Of a stretch of DNA of 64,000 nt, positions 39,577 through 47,272 are shown one piece after another. This DNA is from Bacteroidales bacterium. Its GTDB lineage: Bacteria; Bacteroidota; Bacteroidia; Bacteroidales; Muribaculaceae. The position numbers and the translations under genes were made by a program. Location of the stretch: positions 20,879-84,878 of the forward strand of contig DXXK01000085.1 of the NCBI GenBank assembly GCA_019416425.1. The letters are read 5' to 3'. Positions within the stretch are counted from its first letter, which is position 1, and each line of letters starts with the position of its first letter. Below the pieces are notes generated by a model. It was given only the letters and a program-made list of their open reading frames with translations. It did not search any database and had not been told where the DNA came from.

Positions 39577-40287
39577 TTACTGTTCTTCCGATTTGAATTT
39601 TGCGTATGCCTTGGCCATGCGTATATGATAGCCGCGGCGCGCGTAGCTTGCTCCGTTGTACTTGCGCGCGAAAGAGGCCCAGTCCTTGGCACGTAGGGCA
39701 GGCAGCATTCCGGAATTGCTGATGAACGTGGCGAACAGCTCCAGCTGCTCCAGTTCCGACCTACTCATCAGGTCTACCATTTCCTGCACCGACTCGCATC
39801 CGCACTGCCGGTAGCCGAAGCCGCCGATCTGGAACATTCCCCAGAAGGTGCCCATGTTGGCGGCATCGCAGTTCTTCCGGCGGGCGTTCACCAGCAGCTG
39901 CCACTCCTTCAGACCATAGCCGGTCAGACCCTGGGGCACCTTGGCGTCCTTGCAGCCCGACTTGTTGGCTGTCTTGTGGCGATAACGGTTGAACAGCCCC
40001 TGCTCGAAGTTCACCACCGGCACTCCCGGTGCCAGGAATCCCTTCATCGCGGCACCGGCCTCAATCAACACCACGGCCTTGATTGCCGCTACCTCTACCC
40101 CTAATTCCTCGGCCACCATCCGGAAATCCTCTTCTGTCAGCGTATCGAACCTTGTGTTCAGGTCCTCCTGAGGCAACGAGTCGACACGGACCTTATATTC
40201 AACCGAGTCGGGAGTCTGGCTGTTCCTTCCGGCACACGCCGGAAAGAACATTCCCAGAAGCATCAGCAACAGCGCCGTGCGCTTCAT
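39577..40287 (-). CDS. N-acetylmuramidase-domain lipoprotein (DUF3380 type)
   Basis: This is a predicted periplasmic lipoprotein that cuts the peptidoglycan glycan chain. It has 236 residues with a signal and lipobox (FFPAC, Cys18). The muramidase domain spans about 50-230: the catalytic-type glutamate Glu76 in VLIEAGAAMKGFL, then NFEQGLFNRY, GTFWGMFQIGGFGYRQCGC and the C-terminal DWASFARKYNGASYARRGY. These match the DUF3380 family known from phage endolysins and cellular enzymes. Its start overlaps the upstream pepD stop by 4 bp (ATGA). Sitting between two dipeptidase genes, it suggests a peptidoglycan-turnover role, which is inference. Confidence 0.88.
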   Translation of the reverse strand: MKRTALLLMLLGMFFPACAGRNSQTPDSVEYKVRVDSLPQEDLNTRFDTLTEEDFRMVAEELGVEVAAIKAVVLIEAGAAMKGFLAPGVPVVNFEQGLFNRYRHKTANKSGCKDAKVPQGLTGYGLKEWQLLVNARRKNCDAANMGTFWGMFQIGGFGYRQCGCESVQEMVDLMSRSELEQLELFATFISNSGMLPALRAKDWASFARKYNGASYARRGYHIRMAKAYAKFKSEEQ

Positions 40288-41741
40288 GACTCAGCGACTT
40301 TCTCGATAACCCGGCACAGATGGCGCCAGAACTTATCGACAGTCGGAATCAGAAGCTGCTCGTCGGGCGAGTGTACGCCGGTCATTGTAGGACCGAAGCT
40401 GACCATGTCGAGTTTCGGGAACTTCGACAGGAACAGTCCGCACTCCAGTCCGGCGTGGATGGCCTTGATGGCGGGCTTGACGCCGAACAGTTCCTGATAG
40501 GCGTCGGCGGTTATCTTCATTATCTTGGAACCCATATTGGGAGCCCAGCCGGGATATCCGTCGCTGTGCGTCACCTTGGCTCCTGCCAGCTGGAAGTGGG
40601 CCTCCACCTGTCCGGCGATATCGTTCTTGCGGCTCTCCACGCTGCTCCGCTGCGACGTGGTGATGCGGATGGTATGGTCGTCGATGATCTTGACCGACGC
40701 CAGGTTGGTCGACGTCTCCACCAGACCCTCGATGTCGTGGCTCATCGATATCACTCCGTGAGGCGCCGAGTAGATGGCGCGCACCAGTGCGATTGATGTC
40801 TCGCTGTCCAGACAGAACTCCGGACGCTCGCACTTCTCCACGCGCAGGTCCATCGACGGCTCGATGCCCTTGTACTCGTTCAGGATGTCCTCGTAGTATT
40901 TCTTCAGTTTGTGCTTCAGCTCCTCCTTATGGTCGGAATGGATGCCAAACACGGCGTAAGCCTCGCGCGGAATGGCGTTGCGCAGGTTGCCTCCCTCGAT
41001 GCTGCACACGGTGATGTCCCACTGCTGCGAGCATTCCCAGATGAAACGGGCTATGACCTTGTTGGCGTTGGCGCGGCCGGCGTTGATGTCCGACCCGCTA
41101 TGACCGCCAAGCAGCCCCGAAACCGATACCTTCATATAGGAGAATCCCTCGGGAGTGTAGCTGCGGCGGTATGTGAAGTCGGCGGTTGTGTCGATGCCGC
41201 CGGCGCATCCCACGAAGATCTCGCCGTCATCCTCGGAATCCAGGTTCAGAAGCATGTCACCCTTGATCATGTCCTTGCTGATGTTCTGGGCGCCTTCCAG
41301 ACCGATCTCCTCGTTAACGGTGAACAAGGCCTCCAGCGGACCGTGCACCAGGCTGTCGTCGGTCATCACGGCCATGGCTGCCGCCACGCCGATGCCGTTG
41401 TCGGCCCCCAGGGTGGTGCCCTTTGCCTTTACCCAGTCGCCCTCAACATATGTGTCGATGGGATCCTTCAGGAAATCATGCTCCACGCCGTTGTTCTTCT
41501 CGGCGACCATATCCATGTGGGCCTGCAGGATGATGCCGGGGGCGTTCTCGTGGCCGGGGGTGGCGGCCTTGCGCATCACCACGTTCCCGACCTTGTCCGT
41601 CTTGACTTCGATTCCATGCTCGTTGGCGAAGTTCACCAGGAACTCGCGAATCTTCTCCTCGTGGCACGACGGGCGCGGAATCTTCGTCACCTCGTCGAAA
41701 CATTTCCACAGTAACTCAGGCTTAAGGTCTTTTACTTCCAT
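40284..41741 (-). CDS. pepD: Aminoacyl-histidine dipeptidase, copy 2 (M20 family)
   Basis: This is a second PepD-type dipeptidase of 485 residues, a clear paralogue of the copy at 38108. Ligands occur at the same positions: AHMDMV (His75, Asp77), GADNGIG (Asp114) and VNEEIGL (Glu144/Glu145). The SSVESRKNDIAGQV and HAGLECGLFLSKFPKLDMVSFGPTMTGVHSP stretches align with copy 1. It opens the three-gene operon. A TAACTTTG promoter element (41827-41834, minus strand) lies about 85 bp upstream. Different residues around the active site (HQ versus HM, EEQ versus EEI) hint at different dipeptide preference. Confidence 0.95.
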   Translation of the reverse strand: MEVKDLKPELLWKCFDEVTKIPRPSCHEEKIREFLVNFANEHGIEVKTDKVGNVVMRKAATPGHENAPGIILQAHMDMVAEKNNGVEHDFLKDPIDTYVEGDWVKAKGTTLGADNGIGVAAAMAVMTDDSLVHGPLEALFTVNEEIGLEGAQNISKDMIKGDMLLNLDSEDDGEIFVGCAGGIDTTADFTYRRSYTPEGFSYMKVSVSGLLGGHSGSDINAGRANANKVIARFIWECSQQWDITVCSIEGGNLRNAIPREAYAVFGIHSDHKEELKHKLKKYYEDILNEYKGIEPSMDLRVEKCERPEFCLDSETSIALVRAIYSAPHGVISMSHDIEGLVETSTNLASVKIIDDHTIRITTSQRSSVESRKNDIAGQVEAHFQLAGAKVTHSDGYPGWAPNMGSKIMKITADAYQELFGVKPAIKAIHAGLECGLFLSKFPKLDMVSFGPTMTGVHSPDEQLLIPTVDKFWRHLCRVIEKVAES

Positions 41742-41826
41742 ATAATATTAGTTAATTCTATAGTTTTTAGCTTATTAGATGATTTTTTCATCACTATCGG
41801 GCGGTCAGGGACCGCAACTTGACCTT

Positions 41827-41834
41827 CAAAGTTA
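41827..41834 (-). promoter_or_regulatory. Predicted -7 element of the pepD operon
   Basis: TAACTTTG on the minus strand, a perfect TAnnTTTG match. The divergent TAATTTTG at 41878-41885 on the plus strand probably serves the small membrane-protein/Skp-like genes. No clear -33 box was seen for either. Confidence 0.5.
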
Positions 41835-41948
41835 ACAAAATATTTGGTAATAAAGCAGAAATTCAACATTTTTTTGCTAATTTTGCAACACGTAGCCGCA
41901 TTCCGGCCTTTCCATGGGGTCCGTATATGCGAAACAAACTTAAAAAAA

Positions 41949-42092
41949 GTGAAATTAACGTTTATTATTATAATATTAGTAGGAATATCGTTACTTTTGC
42001 TATCGATTAACCTGTACGGTGCACAGAGCATGCACCGTCACGGACACACACCCGCTCCGGCGGACAAAGCGAACAAACACAACCAATCATAA
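41949..42092 (+). CDS. Small membrane protein with GTG start, upstream of the Skp-like gene
   Basis: A 47-codon frame opens with GTG at 41949 and encodes one hydrophobic helix (LTFIIIILVGISLLLLSINL). A short His/Pro/Ala-rich polar tail follows (MHRHGHTPAPADKANK). Its stop overlaps the ATG of the Skp-like gene (TAATG), a pattern of coupled translation that supports it being real. In-frame extension further upstream is possible but lacks a good start. Small one-helix proteins at this type of position are common in Bacteroidales, but I cannot name the family. Confidence 0.5.
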   Translation: MKLTFIIIILVGISLLLLSINLYGAQSMHRHGHTPAPADKANKHNQS

Positions 42093-42694
42093 TGAAAAAA
42101 ATCTACACTCCCATTGCATTCGCAGCCGCACTGCTGCTGATGGGTACAACAGTATTGGCCTCCTGCAACGACGACAAGCAGGCCGCCAAACCTGCCGCGA
42201 AAGCAGCCAAGACCGAGGCTGCCGGTCAACTTCCCAACTACCGCTACGTGGATCTGGATTCCGTTCTTGCCAAGTACAACCTGGCCAAGGACTACAACGA
42301 GGAGATGATGCGCATGCAGGCCAGCATGGAAAGCACAATGAAAAAGCATGAGACCCGTATCCAGTCTCTTGCCAACACCATGCAGAACAAGATGAACAAC
42401 AACGGCTACCTGACGCAGGAAAGCTACGAGCTGGACCAGCGCAACATGGCCAATATGCAGAACGAGGCCCAGAAGCAGGCCGCCACGCTGCAGAACACAT
42501 TCCAGCAGCAGGCCTTCCAGGCACAGCAGAACGTCAACGACTCCATCAACGCGTTCATCGAGGACTACAACAAGACCCGCGGCTATGACGCCATCCTCTT
42601 CAAGAACGCCACTCTCTACATCAACCCCGCCCTGGACATCACCGACGAGGTGATCGAGGGTCTGAATGCCCGTTACAACAAAGTCAAGAAGTAA
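42092..42694 (+). CDS. Skp/OmpH-like periplasmic chaperone lipoprotein
   Basis: This 200-residue protein has a signal and lipobox (VLASC, cysteine near residue 25), an Ala/Lys-rich linker and an OmpH-type body. YRYVDLDSVLAKYNLAKDY is the usual beta lead-in. A long coiled coil follows at about 70-155, rich in Met, Gln and Asn, and a C-terminal beta part (GYDAILFKNATLYINPALDITDEVIEGLN) closes the protein. Skp chaperones hold unfolded outer-membrane proteins in the periplasm. Lipid anchoring is a common variant in Bacteroidota. It follows and overlaps the small GTG-start gene and is followed by a terminator. Confidence 0.88.
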   Translation: MKKIYTPIAFAAALLLMGTTVLASCNDDKQAAKPAAKAAKTEAAGQLPNYRYVDLDSVLAKYNLAKDYNEEMMRMQASMESTMKKHETRIQSLANTMQNKMNNNGYLTQESYELDQRNMANMQNEAQKQAATLQNTFQQQAFQAQQNVNDSINAFIEDYNKTRGYDAILFKNATLYINPALDITDEVIEGLNARYNKVKK

Positions 42695-42718
42695 CCGGGC
42701 CGCCGGACATACATCATG

Positions 42719-42746
42719 AATGGGAGCGCCTGGCGTTCCCATTTTA
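42719..42746 (+). terminator. Terminator after the Skp-like gene
   Basis: AATGGGAGCGC/GCGTTCCCATT pairs over about 11 bp (one G-U) with a tiny loop, followed by TTTT. It lies 24 bp after the stop and well ahead of hflX. Confidence 0.85.
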
Positions 42747-42821
42747 TGGTTAAACACTAACGCTTCCTGAGGCGTTCTAAACCTATGGAGATGCGTCGCA
42801 CGACGCACAACTGACTATACA

Positions 42822-44048
42822 ATGATTGAAGACAACATCATAACCCAAGAACAAAACGAAAAAGCCGTCCTGGTCGGACTGGTGACACGCACACAGGACG
42901 AGCGGAAGACCGACGAGTACCTCGACGAGCTTGCCTTCCTGGCCGACACGGCCGGCGCCGAGCCAGTGGCCCGCTTCACCCAGAAGCTGGAGTATCCCAA
43001 CCCGCGCACATACGTCGGCACGGGCAAGCTGGAGGAACTCCAGCGATACGTCGAGGAGAACGAGATCGGCCTGGTCATTTTCGATGACGAGCTCAGCCCC
43101 AAGCAGGTGGCCAACATCGAGAAGGAACTGAAGGTGAAGATTCTGGACCGTACCAGCCTGATTCTTGACATTTTCGCCAAGCGGGCGCAGACAGCCACGG
43201 CACGAACGCAGGTGGAGCTGGCCCAGTACCAGTACCTGCTGCCGCGACTCACCCGGATGTGGACGCACCTGGAGCGCCAGCGAGGCGGTATCGGAATGCG
43301 TGGCCCGGGCGAGACCCAGATCGAGACCGACCGCCGTATAATCCTGGACCGCATATCACGCCTCAAGGAGGAACTGGCTGCAATCGACCGCCAGAAGACC
43401 GTCCAGCGTAAGAACCGCGGCAAACTGACCCGCGTCGCCCTGGTGGGATACACCAACGTAGGCAAGTCAACCTTGATGAACCTACTGAGCAAATCCGAGG
43501 TATTCGCCGAGAACAAGCTGTTTGCCACCCTGGACACGACCGTCCGCAAGGTGGTGGTGGAGAACCTTCCCTTCCTGCTGACCGACACCGTCGGTTTCAT
43601 CCGCAAGCTGCCCTCCAACCTGGTGGACAGCTTCAAGTCCACCCTTGATGAGGTCCGCGAGGCCGACCTGCTGGTGCATGTCGTGGACATAAGCCATCCC
43701 AACTTCGAGGAACAGATCGAGGTGGTCAACCAGACGCTGTCCGAGGTCTGCGGCTCGGCCGACAAGCCGATGATAATGGTGTTCAACAAGATCGATGCCT
43801 TCCGATACACTCCCAAGGATCCCGACGACCTCACGCCCATGACCCGCGAGAACATCTCGCTGCCGGAACTCCAGAAGACATGGATGAGCCGCATGGGCGA
43901 CAACTGCATATTCATCTCGGCCAAGGACCGCCTCAACATCGAAGAGCTGAAGCAGAAGCTCTACGCCAAGGCTCTGGAGATTCATACGGCGAGATTCCCA
44001 TACAATGACTTTTTATACCAGAAATACGATGACCTTGGCGAAGAATGA
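42822..44048 (+). CDS. hflX: GTPase HflX
   Basis: HflX is a ribosome-splitting GTPase acting on stalled or hibernating ribosomes. It has 408 residues. The N-terminal HflX domain covers about 1-185 (NPRTYVGTGKLEEL, FDDELSPKQ, LDRTSLILDIFAKRAQTATA). A helical linker contains RGGIGMRGPGETQIETDRR. The G domain starts with GYTNVGKST (about 209-217), followed by DTVGFI and FNKID. The C-terminus overlaps the DUF4954 gene by up to 44 bp, so the two are co-transcribed. Confidence 0.98.
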   Translation: MIEDNIITQEQNEKAVLVGLVTRTQDERKTDEYLDELAFLADTAGAEPVARFTQKLEYPNPRTYVGTGKLEELQRYVEENEIGLVIFDDELSPKQVANIEKELKVKILDRTSLILDIFAKRAQTATARTQVELAQYQYLLPRLTRMWTHLERQRGGIGMRGPGETQIETDRRIILDRISRLKEELAAIDRQKTVQRKNRGKLTRVALVGYTNVGKSTLMNLLSKSEVFAENKLFATLDTTVRKVVVENLPFLLTDTVGFIRKLPSNLVDSFKSTLDEVREADLLVHVVDISHPNFEEQIEVVNQTLSEVCGSADKPMIMVFNKIDAFRYTPKDPDDLTPMTRENISLPELQKTWMSRMGDNCIFISAKDRLNIEELKQKLYAKALEIHTARFPYNDFLYQKYDDLGEE

Positions 44049-45780
44049 CGGCCGCCACCGCCCGCTGGAATGGTGGGAGGTCCGGCAACTGGAACAGCAG
44101 GGCTGCCTGTCGGCCGACTGGAGCCGCGTGCTTGTGACCGACGGAACCGATCTGTCGGCCATCCGTCATGTGCGGTTCGTCGACGATGTGGTCCTCGGTT
44201 CGCTCGATGCCTCGGACGGCGCCGGAATCGAGAACGCCGTGATTCAGGATTGCGTAATCGGTGACAACGCCACCATATATAATATAGGTGAACGCCTCAA
44301 GCACTGCGACATCGGCGATAACGTCCGCATCGTCGACACCGCGTGCGTGGAATTCGAGCCTGAGACACGCTGCGGCATCGGCACTGTTGTCGATGTGCTT
44401 GACGAGACAGGCTCTCGTCCCGTCACCATCTACCCCGGCCTGTCGGCGCAGGTGGCGCTGCTGATGGCCCGGATGCCCAAATGGAGCGCCAACCATCTGA
44501 CTCCGCTGCTGCGCGACTGGCTGCTGACGTTCTCGGCTCCGAACCGCATCGACGACAACGCCGTGATCCGGGGCTGCGGCCTGCTGTCCAACGTGCAGGT
44601 CGGAAACGAGGTGCGTGTGGAGGGTGCATCGCTGCTGCGCAACGGCACCATAGCCAACAATGCCGCGCCCGGACGCTGTCTGGCCTACGTGGGCGGCGGT
44701 GTCGATGCCGAGAATTTCATAATAGAGGATGGTGTGGTGGAGTCCGGAGTGATAGTGCGCAACTGCTACATCGGCCAGGGCGTCACGCTCGCCAAGGGTT
44801 TTACGGCCCATGACTCGCTGTTTTTCGCCAATTCCCAGCTGGAGAACGGCGAGGCCTGCGCCCTGTTCGCAGGTCCCTACACCGTCTCCATGCACAAGTC
44901 ATCGTTGCTGATAGGTTGCCAGACCTCGTTCATGAACGCCGGATCGGGATCCAACCAGAGCAATCATATGTATAAGATGGGTCCGGTGCATTGGGGCATC
45001 ATGGAGCGTGGCGTCAAGACCAGTTCCTTCTCCTACCTGATGCTCGGTGCCAAGATCGGTGCCTTCTCGCTGCTCATGGGCCAGCACAAGACCCATCCGG
45101 ACTCCTCGCAGTTCCCTTTCTCCTACCTGTTTGGCGACGAGAAGGGCGCGACCGTTGTGGTGCCCGGCATGATGCTGCGCAGCTGCGGCCTGATGCGCGA
45201 CGAGAAGAAGTGGCCGCAGCGCGACCGCAGACTGAAACGAAAGCTGCCTCTGCGCGACCGTATAATCTTCGATGTCCTGAACCCCACCACAGTCGACAAG
45301 ATGCTGTCGGCTTCGGATGTGATTTCCGACCTGCTGGCGCGCCCTGCCGACGACGATCGTGTGATTCGCTACCGGGGTATGAAGTTCTACCGTGCCGGTC
45401 TGGAACGCGCGTTGTTCCTCTATGAGCTGGCCATATACAAATATCTGCACCTGCACATACCAGAGGGATTCAAGTCTGACCATCCCAAGGGGCCGGTGTC
45501 GGAATGGGTGGACATCATCGGACTGCCCATGCGGCGCGAGGACCTGAACCGCGCCCTGGAAGCCGAGACTCTCGAGCAGCTGGAGGGTGTCTTTAACGAG
45601 TCCTTCAACAATTACCGTCAGTTGGAAAGCGAGTGGATCGCCTCTCGGTTCCCGGCCAGATGGCGCAAACCTGCGCCGGTGATAGCGGAGTATGCATCCC
45701 AGTTCGACCGGATGGTAGCCGAAGACCGTGCACGTTACCTTAACGACCTGAACGACCAGGAACAGATGCTGGCCTTGTAA
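44005..45780 (+). CDS. DUF4954 family protein (beta-helix, transferase-like)
   Basis: This is a 591-residue protein of a Bacteroidota family with no firm function. Repeated short strands with periodic hydrophobic/glycine steps run through about 60-300 (NAVIQDCVIGDNATIYNIGE, HCDIGDNVRIVDTACVEFEP, IIEDGVVESGVIVRNCYIGQ). They look like the left-handed beta-helix of acyl- and nucleotidyl-transferases. The remainder is helical, with a GSNQSNHMYKMGPVHWG motif I remember as conserved. The start at 44005 overlaps hflX by 44 bp; the ATG at 44029 is an alternative. A terminator follows. Sugar-nucleotide chemistry is plausible but unproven. Confidence 0.85.
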   Translation: MTFYTRNTMTLAKNDGRHRPLEWWEVRQLEQQGCLSADWSRVLVTDGTDLSAIRHVRFVDDVVLGSLDASDGAGIENAVIQDCVIGDNATIYNIGERLKHCDIGDNVRIVDTACVEFEPETRCGIGTVVDVLDETGSRPVTIYPGLSAQVALLMARMPKWSANHLTPLLRDWLLTFSAPNRIDDNAVIRGCGLLSNVQVGNEVRVEGASLLRNGTIANNAAPGRCLAYVGGGVDAENFIIEDGVVESGVIVRNCYIGQGVTLAKGFTAHDSLFFANSQLENGEACALFAGPYTVSMHKSSLLIGCQTSFMNAGSGSNQSNHMYKMGPVHWGIMERGVKTSSFSYLMLGAKIGAFSLLMGQHKTHPDSSQFPFSYLFGDEKGATVVVPGMMLRSCGLMRDEKKWPQRDRRLKRKLPLRDRIIFDVLNPTTVDKMLSASDVISDLLARPADDDRVIRYRGMKFYRAGLERALFLYELAIYKYLHLHIPEGFKSDHPKGPVSEWVDIIGLPMRREDLNRALEAETLEQLEGVFNESFNNYRQLESEWIASRFPARWRKPAPVIAEYASQFDRMVAEDRARYLNDLNDQEQMLAL

Positions 45781-45810
45781 AACATAGAGCAACCTTCCCG
45801 ATAAGGCAGA

Positions 45811-45845
45811 AAAAATGGAGTTCCGGAATCCGGAACTCCATTTTT
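45811..45845. terminator. Bidirectional terminator between the DUF4954 and DUF5723 genes
   Basis: AAAAATGGAGTTCCGG / CCGGAACTCCATTTTT is a perfect 16-bp stem with a 3-nt loop. It carries A and T runs at its edges, between two convergent genes. Confidence 0.95.
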
Positions 45846-45864
45846 ATGTTGGATTCTTTCTGAA

Positions 45865-47259
45865 TCAGAAGGGGAAGTCGATACCGAAGTTGACCTGCAT
45901 GTTGGAGTTCAAGGGCACTCCCTGCTTGGCCAGCTTGCCGCATGTGCGGTCCATGCCGACGAACAGGTTGAAACCCTTCTTCAGGTTCAGGTTGGCCAGC
46001 CAGCCGAAGCCAACGCCATATGTGCCGGCGACTACATTGACGCTTGCGGAGAATATATCGACGGGGCACACGTTGGCGCTGAGGCGGAACTCGGTGCTGG
46101 TGTACGGGCCGTTGAACACGGTGTGGTTCAGTAGTCCGAAATGCAGACGGCGGTAGTAAGGCAGCTTGTAGTCCACGCCGACATTCATGACGGCGCCAAG
46201 CGTACGGGTATTGCCACCGGTCTCGCCCATGTCGTCCAGCTGGTAGAGTTTCTCCAATCCGTCACGCATGTTCTTCCACTCGTTGTCGAAGCTGTTGGGT
46301 GCGTCGTCATCGGGGTTGAAGATGAAGGCGTCGGAGGTGAAGTCGCGGTTGCCGTTGGTGGACGCTAATTTGGTCTTGCTGTAATTGATGAAGCCCAGGT
46401 CATTGAAGGCCAGAGAGAAGGTGAAATCCTTCCACTCGTAGGTTGCTCCTAAGTCGAACGCCAGTCCGAAACCGTTGGGACCTACGCTGCCGTCACCGTC
46501 CATATTGGCGCCGGATACGTACGGACGGCCTTCGTCGGAGACCTTGGTATCATACTGGAACTTGCCTAAGTTCACCTTAAGGTCGCCGTTGGTACGGGCG
46601 CGCCATACGTCCTGACCCAGGTCCAGGTATGCGTCCTTCAGGTCCAGCTGCGCGCTGGCGATACCAATCAGGAACTTCACGTTGATACCTGCGCGCAGTC
46701 CGGGAACCGGCGTGATGTCGCGCGAGTGACCCAGGGCGATCTCGGCATAACCCAGAGCCTGTGCGCGTACGTCCTTGATGTTGTAGGTCTGGTTGCTGAC
46801 GCCCTCCTTGACCAGGCTCATCAGAGACTTTGGCACATGCACGTCGGCGTTGGCGCGGGCGTTGATCGATACGGTGTTGTATCCGCCCCAGGCCTTCCAG
46901 CCGCCGCTCAGGATGTTGATCTTGGTGTTGAAGCCCAGACGGTTCACGTCCTTGAAGCCGTTCATGGCCTCCTCGACGCTGACGTTGGGGTTGGTGAACA
47001 GGACTGTCTTTTTCTGACCGTCGATCGTACGGTTGTACACTATGGAAGTGAGATGGATGTTGCCGCTCATGCCCAGGTTCAGGTTGCCCAGCGCTGGCAT
47101 CGAGACGAAGTTGCTGCGGTTGCCCATCGCGGGGTTCATCTGGTAGCGGTAGGTATAGTTGTCCAGGAAGTAGCCGCTGTAGGTATCCTGGGCCGTCGCG
47201 GTCATGGCCGTCGCTATGCAACCGGCGGCGATTACATATTTTATATTGTTAAGTTTCAT
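45865..47259 (-). CDS. DUF5723 family outer-membrane beta-barrel protein
   Basis: This 464-residue exported protein has a signal peptide (IAAGCIATAMTATAQ). It opens with DTYSGYFLDNYTYRYQMNPA and is rich in alternating beta strands, ending in NMQVNFGIDFPF with the C-terminal aromatic of barrel proteins. DUF5723 proteins occur in Bacteroidales and resemble PorV/FadL-like barrels in pattern. No function is established. It is 13 bp after the 582-residue lipoprotein gene on the same strand, so the two probably work as a pair in the outer membrane. Confidence 0.85.
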   Translation of the reverse strand: MKLNNIKYVIAAGCIATAMTATAQDTYSGYFLDNYTYRYQMNPAMGNRSNFVSMPALGNLNLGMSGNIHLTSIVYNRTIDGQKKTVLFTNPNVSVEEAMNGFKDVNRLGFNTKINILSGGWKAWGGYNTVSINARANADVHVPKSLMSLVKEGVSNQTYNIKDVRAQALGYAEIALGHSRDITPVPGLRAGINVKFLIGIASAQLDLKDAYLDLGQDVWRARTNGDLKVNLGKFQYDTKVSDEGRPYVSGANMDGDGSVGPNGFGLAFDLGATYEWKDFTFSLAFNDLGFINYSKTKLASTNGNRDFTSDAFIFNPDDDAPNSFDNEWKNMRDGLEKLYQLDDMGETGGNTRTLGAVMNVGVDYKLPYYRRLHFGLLNHTVFNGPYTSTEFRLSANVCPVDIFSASVNVVAGTYGVGFGWLANLNLKKGFNLFVGMDRTCGKLAKQGVPLNSNMQVNFGIDFPF

Positions 47260-47272
47260 GACGATAATCTAA

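Noticed and set aside
45815..46156. Plus-strand frame starting in the DUF4954-DUF5723 terminator
   Set aside because: It begins inside the terminator stem and is antisense to the DUF5723 gene.
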